DNA from: Schizochytrium sp. TIO01
Lineage: Eukaryota; Sar; Bigyra; Thraustochytrida; Thraustochytriidae
Reading direction: 5' to 3'
DNA: 64,000 nt
Assembly: GCA_004764695.1 (NCBI GenBank)
Contig: SMSO01000033.1
Coordinates: 1,255,001 to 1,319,000 of the forward strand
Shown: positions 19,951 to 30,135 of the stretch, piece by piece
How the letters are laid out: each line of letters starts with the position of its first letter
Numbering within the stretch: the stretch's first letter is position 1
Notes under the pieces: model-generated
The model's database searches: none
What the model was told of the DNA's origin: nothing
The model's input: the letters and a program-made list of their open reading frames with translations, nothing else
Position numbers and translations under genes: made by a program

Positions 19951-20902
19951 ATGCTTGTCTCCAAGTCAGTCTCCCATCGGAAGTCTGTGAGACAGTTCCT
20001 GGACAAGCCCGTGCCAGAGGAAACAGTACGGAAGATTCTAGAGTTAGCATCGCGGTCCCCTTCTGGAGGTAACACGCAGGTAAGTTTAGGTCAGATTGTA
20101 TTCCTAATTGGATGTACAGAATAGTCCTGCCGAGCTGACAAGAGCGTGGGAAATAATGTTGCATGTATGTACTTCTTGGAGTTGGGCTTTCTCTTTCGAC
20201 AAATCAGCCATGGCATGCGTATGTGGTCATGGGAGATGCGCGTGACGAGATGTGTAAGGCCGCTATCGAAAAGGTGAGCTCTGTTGGCTTTGACGAGCCT
20301 GAGTTCCAAATGTATCCAAAGCCCTCGGAGTCTAAGGAGTTCTTGGATAGACGCCGCAAGTTGGGCTATGACATGTACGGTCTTATGGGTATCGCTCGCG
20401 ACGACGCAAAGGGCAGGACGGAGGCTATGCTCAAAAATTACGAATTTTTTGGTGCTCCTGTTGGTATCTTCGTGACTGTTGATCGTGTTGGAGATCGCAA
20501 TGGTAAGTGTACTTTCTGAGTGTTGGCTGATGCGTATGATGATCTATGTGGCAAATTGCAGATCTGATTGAATTTTGGAAAATTGGGGCATGGTGAGGGT
20601 TTGATTCGTACGTGGTGACGAAGTATTAACTCACTTTGAATTATATTATAGCCTGGGGTCATGTTGGCATGTTTCTGCAGACAATCTGCCTGCTTGCGCC
20701 TGAATTTGGCTTGGAAACCTGCCTTCAGGAAGCCTGGTCCTCCATTCATGACACTGTTTCCGAAAAGTTAAACATTCCTGACTCGGAGGTTGTGTGGTGT
20801 GCAGTAGCGCTTGGTTATGCTGATTGGTCAGCAAAGGTAAATGAGTTGAAAAGCGAACGCGAACCTTTGGAGAAATTTGCTACTTTCAAGAATAAGCTGT
20901 AA
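19951..20902 (+). CDS. Nitroreductase-family FMN-dependent oxidoreductase (three exons)
   Basis: The exons are 19951-20079, 20208-20502 and 20652-20902, giving 675 bases and 224 residues with matching phases. Exon 1 ends at CAG|GTAAGT and exon 2 starts after AATCAG, joining SGGNTQ to PWHAYV, which restores the family's FMN-binding 'SGGNTQPW' motif exactly. Exon 2 ends inside a Gly/Ala codon before GTAAGT, and exon 3 starts after TATAG, restoring 'AWGHVGMFLQTI'. Later motifs are 'FFGAPVGIFVTVDR' and 'GLETCLQEAW'. The protein resembles bacterial-type nitroreductases that use NAD(P)H to reduce nitro compounds or quinones; the substrate here is unknown. Start is ATG 19951; an upstream TTG at 19936 is ignored. 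The bacterial-like sequence suggests old horizontal transfer followed by intron gain, which is inference. Confidence 0.9.
20080..20207 (+). other. Intron 1 of the nitroreductase gene
   Basis: A 128-base GT-AG intron (GTAAGT donor, CAG acceptor) in phase 0. Splicing joins Gln to Pro-Trp in the conserved FMN-binding motif, and the intron contains stops in the flanking frames. Confidence 0.9.
20503..20651 (+). other. Intron 2 of the nitroreductase gene
   Basis: A 149-base GT-AG intron (GTAAGT donor, TATAG acceptor) splitting a codon after its first base. The join gives Asn-Ala-Trp-Gly and continues the conserved C-terminal half. Confidence 0.88.
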
Positions 20903-22830
20903 CCGCACGAAGGATCCTCTGGTTCCCTACCTTTTTCTCTGCTTATTTGGTGATAGATACATGTTGCTTTATTACTATGTAGGTGGTAAGGATAGAAATG
21001 GTTCACGATAACTACACAATATAAATAATATTATTATGAATCAAAATTCGAGCTAAATTCATGAGAAAAAAAGAGAGCGGAAATTCACTTTACATTATCT
21101 TAACTTTACATCATCTTGGTTATATTTCGTTACTATCACATACCATGATTCTGTGGACGGAGGGAACATACTACTTATGAAAGGTGTTTTATTCATGATC
21201 TTGTCGAAATAGATCCACATTAAGCTTCCACAAAAATCAACCATTAGCTCAAAGTTATTCTCGTGTTAAAGAAAATAATTGTGCAAGTAATTATTCAGCT
21301 TCTGGTTTGTTCCTTCAGGTTTACGTTCGGCAAAGAAACAGAAAAAGAAGACCAAGTTACTCCTATTAATGAAACATGGTTCTTATATTTATATGCGTAA
21401 ATGTATAGAAGATAGCATAGAGTGAATCGAACCTAGCGTTCGTAGAGGCGAGATGAGAGCCCACAAATTTGTTATTTTGAGGACCACATTTGAGTTGTGC
21501 TAACAAGTAATTCCTATTTCATTAGAAAAGAACATACTTGAATAACTATGTTATCTCAAAGCTTTTTCGATGTTTTACATATATTGAGCTCGCGCTACTT
21601 ATACTTACTGATCATAGTTCACCATATATATGCGATAAGCACTTCTTACTTAAAAAAGAGAATGAGTCAATTTAGATTTCAGTCATCCTAATTTTCGATT
21701 TTCATGATATGAAGTACATGTAGGTTCAAAATTCTACTATGCAACGCTGTATGGAATGGCCATGTTTCTTAAACTGAAAATTCTTCATGATTTTGACAGA
21801 TAAAATATACTTACAAGAGGACACGTGTACAGATCCACGTTATTTTCGCTCACATACGCGCCAAGCAGAACGTGGCAGCAATAACAACGAAAACATATAA
21901 AGCTTTAACATTATGATCTCTCCTGCCTCAAAGGGAAAGCCTGATGCATCTTAGTTTTCTCAGAAGGTAGGGTTTCGGAGGTTTGTATACCATATTCTAT
22001 ATGTGAGAAGTTGCATATCTCACCGGCTCTGAAAGATACTGTCAACACAAAGCTATTACGATGGCTTCGGGAATCTCAGCTCTGCAACAAGCTTCGACCC
22101 TGCTTACTAGAACGTCAATCAAGCATTCATACATTGGTCCTACACCCCTCCCTTCCCAGCTGACCAACTGGTTTGGCCTAATTTATCTTGGATTCCCAAG
22201 CTTAGAGGTGCTTGTGTCGCGGTTTCAATCTTGACAAGTGTGCGCACGTGCGCACAGTTTCCAATCTCGACAGACGGTACCCCAATCTGACCATAACTTA
22301 TCCCCTAATGCTTCAATTCTGCTCAAACCTAAACTTCTGATTCGGCCTTGTCTTGAACATCTTACTGGCACCAAATATCCTCTCGAAGCCATCCTCTGCG
22401 CTCCCCTCGCGCAGGTTTATCTCTGTCAGCCGCAAGACTGGATACGCTTTTTTCCCCCCTTGCCGTCCCAGTGAGCCTTACCTTCGCCCTACCTACTCCT
22501 ATGCATCGCTGTCTCTGTAGTGCGAGGAAGACGAGGAAAACAAGGACCACGACACTTTCTTTCTTTCTCCCTTCGTAGTTCCCTCCGTTCCCTCCTTTTT
22601 TTGCTAGAGGGGGCTAGGCTACGTTAGCACTATGACGACGCTGATGATGGCATGCCTTTTTCAGCGCAGCCCCTTTCAGCTTTAAACTTCCGACGCTAGG
22701 GACACTTATGCACCAAGTAGCACTAAAATTTTGAGTTAAAATTTTAACTTAACTTAATTTAATTAAAAAAGCAAAAGCGAAATCGAAAGGTAAACAGAGA
22801 AACCTCCCTTAGAAACCTTCTCACGACGAG
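20903..22830. other. AT-rich non-coding stretch, start of the gene desert
   Basis: There are no convincing coding frames. The DNA is AT-rich to about 22.0 kb, then more pyrimidine-rich on the plus strand. A 16-base perfect palindrome (AGTTAAAA and its complement) lies at 22734-22749 within an A/T-only islet. Nothing else is seen. Confidence 0.6.
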
Positions 22831-23015
22831 TAAGTAAGTCCCTCACTTCCATAGAAACTTATTCACTCACTTACTCACTTCGTCGCTCATTCATTCATTC
22901 GCTCCCTTAATCCCTTAATCCCTCCTCTTCCCTCCCTCACTCACTCGCTCACTCACTCACTCACTCACGCACTTACTTAATTACCTACTTACTTACATAC
23001 TTACTTACTTACTTC
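22831..23015. repeat. Degenerate (ACTC/ACTT/ATTC)n array
   Basis: About 185 bases are built from mixed tetramers CACT, TTAC, CATT and CGCT, as if several tetranucleotide arrays had expanded and mutated next to each other. It directly precedes the perfect TTTC array at 23056. Confidence 0.8.
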
Positions 23016-23055
23016 GCTCAGGGTTGAGTTGAAAAAACACGAGCACTCTCCGAAG

Positions 23056-23137
<82 letters not shown>
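23056..23137. repeat. (CTTT)n microsatellite, about 20 units
   Basis: A perfect 82-base pyrimidine array. On the opposite strand it reads as repeated Lys/Glu/Arg codons, giving a spurious open frame that should not be called a gene. Homopurine/homopyrimidine tracts of this length can form triplex DNA. Confidence 0.95.
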
Positions 23138-24960
23138 CGCTGTCCTTTCCGTGGCTCCAGAGAAGGATGGATCGGCGCTGCGGGTTCAAGAACAACAGGA
23201 TGAACGCTGATGCTTCAGACAGAGAGCCGCAGTCAGTCTGTCTGTTTCAACGGAGAGTTTTGGTGTTCGAACCTTCGACACGCATAAGCAAAGAAAGGAG
23301 GCTTGCGTATTTCAAAGGACAAGGAGAGAGAAAAGATTGATCTGCTAATTTAAGAAGAATATTACAGAACTGTTTCTCAGTATGCTAGCTTATTAGACAG
23401 CTACAGCTACTTCCGAAGGAAGAGTTAACACTTTCTTTCTTTCTTTCTTTCTTTCTTTTTATCAAGAAGCTCACTTCATCAATCCACGCAGTTAATCTGA
23501 AAGGAGCAATTTCGCGATGTGCCTTGTAAAATTCTGAAAAGCCGTGGCCTCCAGAGGAAAGGGAGGACTTCTGTAAGCCTCTGGTGGTGCCTCGCCATTG
23601 CTTACGCGCTAGACCCAATATTAGGGAAAGAGAAGCATCTCGCCAGAGACAGAGTAGTTTCGACCCCAAGGCATTTTAATTTCCGGAAACAGAAGTAACT
23701 TTAAAAAAAATAAAATAAAAAATAGAATCGAATAGCATTCTTGAGGACAAACACTTAAAAAAAATAATAAAATACATATATATAGAGAGAGAATAGGAAA
23801 GAACAAACAAGTTTTTTCAATTAAAGAAGAACAACTTGATCACTGCCTCGAATTGAACATTCATTTTCCTCTGTGTAGGTAAGTTTGCTCTGAGATAAAC
23901 AGCATTTCCTCGGCCAAACTTCGAGATGAAAGGAATCAACGTCACGTCCTTCCTATCATTGTGCTCTCCAGCGACGAGCTTGAAATAGGGATACAACAAG
24001 TGGGTGGCGGACCTTTTCTTATTCAACAAAAAAGGGAAGAAGGAGTTAGTTAACATTCATGAAAACTAAAGAACAGAACGCAAAGAAAGAACCTGTTCTT
24101 CTCGCTAGTAGCTGAGTCAAAAACTGATGATCTTGCCGATGCGGTATGATCGGCTGTACAGAGCGACGTGTGAGGAGTACGCTGGAAGAGCTCCATGATT
24201 AAAGCTTCCCCTCCCATCGGCAGAGTCAGCGCCACCAATTGGATCCTCCTTCCGCAGTAGAGGCACAGGCACCAACGATACTTCATGTTTGAGGTGGGTG
24301 GTCTTTAATTTGCGACGACTGTTTGGAGTGGAACACAGAACAGAACGCTTGTCCTCCTTTCAACCACTGCGCTTTATACCTTAGTGTTGGTTTATTTATA
24401 AACCAAAAATAATAAATCGTCAGTGTTGGAAAAGAAAAGAATGGTAATACTATCTTCTGAAAACGTTCATGAGTTTAAGAGTGGGGCCCTCAAAAACTTC
24501 ACTAAAGTAAACAAGTTCGGCAATGTTAGTTACAAGACATGCCAAAAAAAGGAAAAAAAAGAAAAGAAACGTAGCGTCTGTTTTAGAAGTAGAAAACTCG
24601 GCCAACAATAAAGAAAGTGGCATTACAGAATCTCCGCTCCTCATAGGCAGATGATTTGCTTGTCTGGAGCTGTTTTGTCCTTCGGACCTGCATCGTGTGC
24701 GCGAGGATTACTCAGGGATGGGCCTGCCTGTCAATGCGGCGCTCTCCGGCTCATGCGATGCAAGAGACGAAACGAAAGAAAGCTTATTCATCACCTGATT
24801 TCATTCTCTGCTGCGACATTTTTGTAATAATATATGCATTTCGAACAGAGGATACCCATTACAAGATAAGCAAAAGCAAACTTGACCTATGAAGTTTGCA
24901 AAACTTGCATTTCCTATGGTGACAAAGTCGGGCGAATGCCCAATCGCGGTTAAAAAACTA
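23138..24960. other. Non-coding desert with small arrays, downstream flank of the Fanzor relic
   Basis: This holds a second (CTTT)n array at 23431-23458, A/T-only patches at about 23700-23815 and 24400-24420, and no protein I recognise. From about 24.6 kb the texture changes to plainer sequence without microsatellites, which continues through the Fanzor relic and may mark an inserted element. Confidence 0.5.
23431..23458. repeat. (CTTT)n microsatellite, 7 units
   Basis: A second perfect CTTT array 300 bases after the larger one at 23056-23137. Confidence 0.9.
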
Positions 24961-24968
24961 ACCCGCGA
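24930..24968 (-). ncRNA. Candidate Fanzor guide-RNA (omega-RNA) scaffold remnant: two adjacent hairpins
   Basis: Directly downstream (minus strand) of the decayed Fanzor reading frame are two inverted repeats. One has an 8-bp stem with one bulged base (24944-24951 with 24960-24968) and an A-rich loop. The other has a GGGC/GCCC stem with a 4-base loop (24930-24941). In TnpB and Fanzor loci the guide-RNA scaffold lies at or just after the 3' end of the nuclease gene and is rich in hairpins. Position and structure fit, but no expression or homology is shown. Confidence 0.3.
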
Positions 24969-24982
24969 CTCAATGGCAATTC

Positions 24983-26215
24983 TTACATCATGTCCTTGGA
25001 TAGGTAACGCAGAAGAATGCCTCTGATGGCGTGAATATCAATCACGCTTGTCTACGTGTTTGCATTTGGGCATTTGACAACCTTGGGTTTTCTGAGCTTG
25101 TCATGGGTGGTACCACAATCATTGCACGCTTTGGATGTATAGTCCTCCTGACAAACTGCAAGTCTGCTCAAGGGGATAGGGCGGAAGCTAAAGTGGCTCT
25201 GGCGACGCAGCACTCGAGCTGTCTTGCTTTTGATCTGTCTTGTTAACTTGCTGATCTTCAGAGTAATTTCAAATTTAAGCAAAGGGATAGCACAGTAGTT
25301 TTGACAAATCCGGAATGCAAGCTTGTGGTGAATCTCGGTAGTCTTGTTTTCATCTTGAGGAGTGCGAGTAGGTAGGTGTGCACGTCGTCAGGCAGTTTTC
25401 CCGTTTCCCTTTTCAGCTATTTTACCTTGAATTCTGTCGGCGCGGCGACAGAGTAAACATATGTATTTCATGTCATTGCCTGAGCCACACTAAATTGTTC
25501 GCCCATCAACATGTACATGGTTCGAAATGATTACTTTGGTGGGGAGCTCTTCCTGGCAAATGCAAAAGCTTTTGAAAAAGAATGCAGTTCTGCATTTCGT
25601 TCTGTTCCAGTCACGTGACCCGACCTCGAAAATATGAGGTTTATCACATTTTGTACGAAATTTGTAATAAGAGCCGATGTCAAGGTTTTTCTCGGGTGGC
25701 TCATGCCTCATTTTCGCTCGACCAACAGCAAGAGATTTGAAAATCTAACTGATTTCTGGACCTCCTACAGCTTATGTTACTCGAAGACACATTCAAGTGC
25801 GTCCAGTCTTTCTTTTTTTCATAGCTTTCCCCAAACATTTTGGGATTGCCTGGTTCATCTTCCAGGGCTTACTTCGTTTTAGGAACCTTCCTGATGCGCG
25901 CATCTTAATGCGAGGCCACGACCTTGTCTTTACCTCTGGACATATCATAAGGAAAGCCAACATTGATTTTGTAAGCAGATCAGTAAGATTCCTCCGGCTC
26001 TAGCTGTTGGAGAGTGTTCTCGTTCGTTTCGTCATGATGACTGTCAAACCATTTTTTCAGTGAAGTGCGCTGGGTTTTCGTAGGATAGACACGGATCTTT
26101 CTTGCACGAACTTAATTATAGTTGTTCCTGGCCGTCCTGCGTGCCTTCAAACACGGTCTCTTCTTTCTTGCTATGCCATTGCGGTCTATTTTGCGCTTCT
26201 CGTTTTCGGTGACAC
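24983..26215 (-). pseudogene. Decayed Fanzor/TnpB-family RNA-guided nuclease (OrfB-like)
   Basis: Read on the minus strand, one frame from about 25711 to 25052 keeps clear family features despite a TAG at 25490-25492 and a TGA at 25388-25390. These are 'CRRADRIQGKI', 'EIHHKLAF', 'LLKFEIT' with the RuvC-II glutamate at 25268-25270, 'IKSKTARVLRRQSHFSFR', and the zinc-ribbon signature 'EDYTSKACNDCG' with cysteines at about 25126, 25117 and 25072. After 'KCPN' a frameshift produces a stop at 25052. The shifted frames continue the ribbon and RuvC-III region (a Cys, 'KRD', then 'DIHAIRGILLRYLS') to TAA 24983. The N-terminal helix-turn-helix signature 'KIRVYPTKTQRTSLKKWFD' is at 26099-26043. 'VDGRT' near 25507 may be the RuvC-I site. 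Such proteins are transposon-encoded, guide-RNA-directed DNA nucleases. This copy cannot make a full protein as read. Interpretation as intron-split is less likely, since stops and shifts lack matching splice signals. Confidence 0.8.
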
Positions 26216-26840
26216 TACGAAGACGGTGATAATGCCAAGGAGGTCTTTTGTATAGGTGTCAGAGTCCCCGGCGTATGCATCTTGGCTGCGTACCACGAGT
26301 TTGTCATGTTTGCTTCTGATAAAGTGCTCAGGGAGTTTGCGGTGCATGATCATAATCTATCTGGCCGACTCCGCCGCTGTCGCAGGCATCTAGTAGGGCG
26401 CGTAAGCCTGGTCTTTTGAAGTTGATTCCACTACCAATGTCATTGTAGAAGGCGGATGCCAATGGATAGGCCACCCGCCTGGTATTTGAAATCCTCTTTT
26501 TACTTGGCGGAGGACACGCTGGCGTAGATAATAATACTGTATGGTCAGTGCTGCGTTGCTCGCGGCTGCCGGAAGCGCAGCCATGATGTACTTTTCATCG
26601 TCACTTGCAAACATGCGCTCATTTCCGGGGAAGCGCCCGCTGAACTCGCATCCTCCATCGATGGGCACTTGCTGTGACTCCAGATTTCCGGTTGAAATTC
26701 TTTGCTGGCTTGTATTGAAGGTTTGCTTCACTTGCAGTGTTCGAAGCTTGGTGGTTCCTTGGCCATGCCATTTTCTTACCTCGCCTCCTCCACATCTTTC
26801 TTTTTAAACAAGGACCTAAATCTTCATGACATAACATTTG
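26170..26840 (-). pseudogene. Unidentified decayed reading frame upstream of the Fanzor relic
   Basis: On the minus strand a frame is open from about 26731 to 26390 (113 codons) and continues, interrupted by two stops, to about 26170. The last part includes 'KLPEHFIRSKHDKLVVRS' and 'DAYAGDSDTYTKD'. The spacing of 'LP...IR...KL.V...Y..D..TYT.KD' is faintly like the catalytic-core region of PiggyBac transposases, but the match is too weak to name it. It may be the Fanzor N-terminal region, a partner transposase of the same element, or chance. It shares strand and texture with the Fanzor relic. Confidence 0.25.
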
Positions 26841-27076
26841 TACGGAATAAAAACTACCATTCGGGGGTTATGTAACTTCTAGCGTTTTCGCAGGTCAAGC
26901 ACGTGCTCCAGCAAAAAGAAAGTTCAAAGGGATTCACCTTCACAATCTCATAAGTACATTTGAAAGAACTAGGATCTCCAAGAGACGATGAAGAATGAAG
27001 GGAGGAAATCAAAACGACACATAGCAGTCGGTAGGTATGCCTAGCAGCTAGGTAGCAAGCAGTAAATGGCAGGTTT

Positions 27077-27115
27077 CAAGACAAGACAAGACAAGACAAA
27101 ACAAAACAAGACAAC
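27077..27115. repeat. (ACAAG)n pentanucleotide array
   Basis: About eight units of ACAAG with two ACAAA variants. Confidence 0.9.
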
Positions 27116-27395
27116 CTTCGCTCCAGTACGGAGGAAACAGAAAAAGAACACTAATCTCCGGACTAGCGTGATGTCCGCGCTGTAGGAGCCACGGAAACAA
27201 ATCCGAGAGAACGGTCTTCTTCTGCTAGCAGAGGCTCTCTTCGCTGCTCTCTCTCTCTCTCTGACGATTCGGACGCCGCCGAGGACGAGATCGCGCTTAC
27301 ATTTTAAAAATTGATTGGGCGCCTGAGGAGCCAACAAACAAGAAACTTCTATGCTTAGTTTCTTTCTTTTCTCTCTTCTTGACTGAACTGGAAAG

Positions 27396-27420
27396 GAGAG
27401 GAGAGGAGAGGAGAGGAAAG
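27396..27420. repeat. (GGAGA)n pentanucleotide array
   Basis: About five GGAGA units in a purine-only stretch that continues as GGAAA units to about 27428. Confidence 0.85.
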
Positions 27421-27594
27421 GAAAGAACATCAAAACAACGAAACAACAAAAACGTTTTCCCTCCTCTTCTTCCTTTTGGTCCATCTTGGTGGTTCAAACC
27501 TTTTAAAAGATATAGATAGGCCTATACTTCCTTGCTTCCTTCCTTCCTCACCATCCACGGAAAAAAGTAGAGAAACGGAAACAAAGAAACCAGC

Positions 27595-27622
27595 CAATCA
27601 ATCAATCAATCAATCAATCAAT
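27595..27622. repeat. (CAAT)n microsatellite
   Basis: Seven units of CAAT followed by an A/T-only patch. The same tetramer forms the large array at 28123. Confidence 0.9.
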
Positions 27623-28122
27623 TCAAATAAATAAAAACATTAAAATTAATTAGTTATGAAAGGAGGTTTTTATAATAATAATAAATTGAAAATGAAAATT
27701 AAAGAAGCGCACTTCGTTTGCGATTGTGTACTTCTTTCTTCGCCTTCTGAGTTATGGTCATCTCTGCAGAGCACTTGACTCATTGAGAGAACGACTGACT
27801 GACTGAATGACTGTGAGAGACTCACGAGAGCCATTCGCATACCATGACATTCCAAAGCGAAGGCCATGGCCACGCTGCCGTTGATCATTTGCGGAGCAGG
27901 CCTCGAGAAGGCCGTTTGTTTGGTGATTTGATAGTTAGTTACAGCTGGCTGCAGGGCAACTGGAAGAGGGCTGTTGAGCTCCCTTCATTTGCAGCAACAA
28001 CTATTTTGCAAACTTCTTCTCAAAGCGAGCGAGGTCGTGGATCTTGGTCCAAGAAGTTCTAGGCCGCCGCACTTCAGGTTTCTATGCCATGAGCAAGAGG
28101 GAATTTCTCTCAAAGAGGCATG

Positions 28123-28272
<150 letters not shown>

Positions 28273-28475
28273 TTCATCATCATCATCATCACGTGCCATT
28301 TAATCGAAGGCCATAGATTCTAAAGTCGCAAATTGCAGAGAGCTGGGTGGTTGATTAGGCCCTCCTCAATTATCGCTTCCCTACGCACGCAAATCTCTCC
28401 TCTCTGGCTTTGCAGGCGGCCTTGAAGACAGAGCCACGATTGGCGTCACTTTGCAATTTATCCGCAATCTGCATC

Positions 28476-28494
28476 AACAAACAAACAAACAAAC
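28476..28494. repeat. (AAAC)n microsatellite
   Basis: About five AAAC units followed by decayed copies to about 28530. Confidence 0.8.
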
Positions 28495-28563
28495 AGACAA
28501 AGAAACCAACAAACACACAAGCAAACCAGCAACAGCAAACGTTCAGGCTCACGCGGCCAAAGG

Positions 28564-28592
28564 CTGTCTGTCTGTCTGTCTGTCTGTCTGTC
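28564..28592. repeat. (CTGT)n microsatellite
   Basis: Seven CTGT units, followed by GC-rich sequence with CG-rich alternations. Confidence 0.9.
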
Positions 28593-29094
28593 GGCCGGTC
28601 TGTCAGTCAATTCCCAGAGCGCGCGCTGGCGCGCGAGCGAGCCAAGCGATGAGCTCCAAGCAGCGGCGCTCTCATACCTACGTGCTGCATGATGGCGAAG
28701 CGCGGCGGGTCGAGTTTGCGAACTTGACGCCAGTCACTCCTCACAGAGAGGCGAGGCAGTGCGCCTGAGAAGCTGCCAGCTTCACGAAAACAAAGCTGCC
28801 AGCTTTCAGAAAGTGCGCGCTGATGGAAGACCCGCCAGCACAATCGGAACTATGCTCCTGTTCTCTTCATTGGAGCGGTACGCGCATGGAACGTGTAGAT
28901 ACAAGTTTTGCGAGGCCGCAGCTAGCCTTTTTGTCGAAAAGGGTCGAATCGTTCCTCGCGTAATAGGGATCTTCTCTCTGGCCGCAGTGACTGACTGACT
29001 TGAGGGTTGATAGATAACAAGGACGGGAATGGCTGGCCAAAAGCACGGAATGCTGAGCGGAGCGCCGGCTTGAGAAGTCGTTTGAGGAGCAGGT

Positions 29095-29120
29095 GGATAG
29101 ATAGATAGATAGATAGATAG
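29095..29120. repeat. (GATA)n microsatellite
   Basis: About six GATA units. A much longer GATA array lies 500 bases downstream at 29608. Confidence 0.9.
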
Positions 29121-29607
29121 ACGGATGCCTTCAGATTTTGATGACTCATAAAAGGGGCATAGATGTTCCTGTTATCGAAGGCTGACTTAGCACACCACAT
29201 AGTACTTGTTTAATTCCCTACTAAAGGAAAAGAAAAAAGAGTGTTCTAAAAGAAAAGAAAAGAAAAAGAAAAGGAAGGCAAAGGGAGCGAACAAAGCGGA
29301 GACTCACTCATGCATTGATAGATTAATTTATTAATCTAATTATAAAAAAAAACAAGGAAAACACCAAAGGACGAAGATGCTGCTCAGGTTTGGTTTTCCC
29401 TTCATGCACGAAGAAAGCTGCTGCCTTCGCCTCTCTCGCGCTGCATCGCGTCTCATTCCTCTGTCTCCGCCCGCGGTACGGGCACTGATCTCAAGGGCGG
29501 CGGCTTCTCGAGCTGCTTATTGTGCATGAGATTTGCTGCCTCTTTCGCCGAATGACTGACTGACTCTGCACGTCGTGGAATCAGATATTTGTTTGATGCA
29601 GGAGGCC

Positions 29608-29622
29608 ATAGATAGATAGATT

Positions 29623-29696
<74 letters not shown>

Positions 29697-29704
29697 CAGA
29701 TAGA
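29608..29704. repeat. (GATA)n microsatellite, about 24 units
   Basis: A near-perfect 97-base GATA array with one TTGA interruption near the start and one GACA near the end. The opposite strand reads as Y-L-S-I repeats. Confidence 0.95.
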
Positions 29705-30091
29705 CCTGCCGTTCTTTCCGTTGAAAGTGAACACAGAGCAGTTAACTACTAACTAACTTACCAACTAACTAGAAGTGGCTCCCTTCCTTTCCTTACTTTT
29801 TGATCTGTTTGCAGATGCTCATGCGGACCCACTCATTGGTGGATGAGACGGAATACCGACTTAGGGTTGCGCTGTGCAAAAGCTGGCAAGGGAGGGTTTT
29901 ACGGATGAAGGTGATGCCATCAGAACGACTAATCTCTCTTTCCAGGGGTTTTCAGAGAGAAGGGAAGAAGAGAGCGGCGGCCATTGCCGATTGGGAAATA
30001 CAGGTTTTCTGATTACTACACGGAAATAACATGGATTCATTTTTTAATACCTATTTTCATTTTAAAATTAAAAATAAAAATGCAAGAGAAG

Positions 30092-30135
30092 AAGAAACAA
30101 AGAAACAAAGAAACAAAGAAACAAAGAAACAAAGA
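30092..30135. repeat. (AAACAAAG)n octanucleotide array
   Basis: Five and a half copies of an 8-base unit, that is AAAC alternating with AAAG. Confidence 0.9.

Noticed and set aside
22734-22749. A 16-base perfect palindrome
   Set aside because: It is A/T-rich and lies in an A/T-only islet where such palindromes are expected.
23001-23340. Open frames on both strands over the CTTT array
   Set aside because: Phe/Leu/Ser or Lys/Glu/Arg repeats caused by the microsatellite, with no other protein signal.
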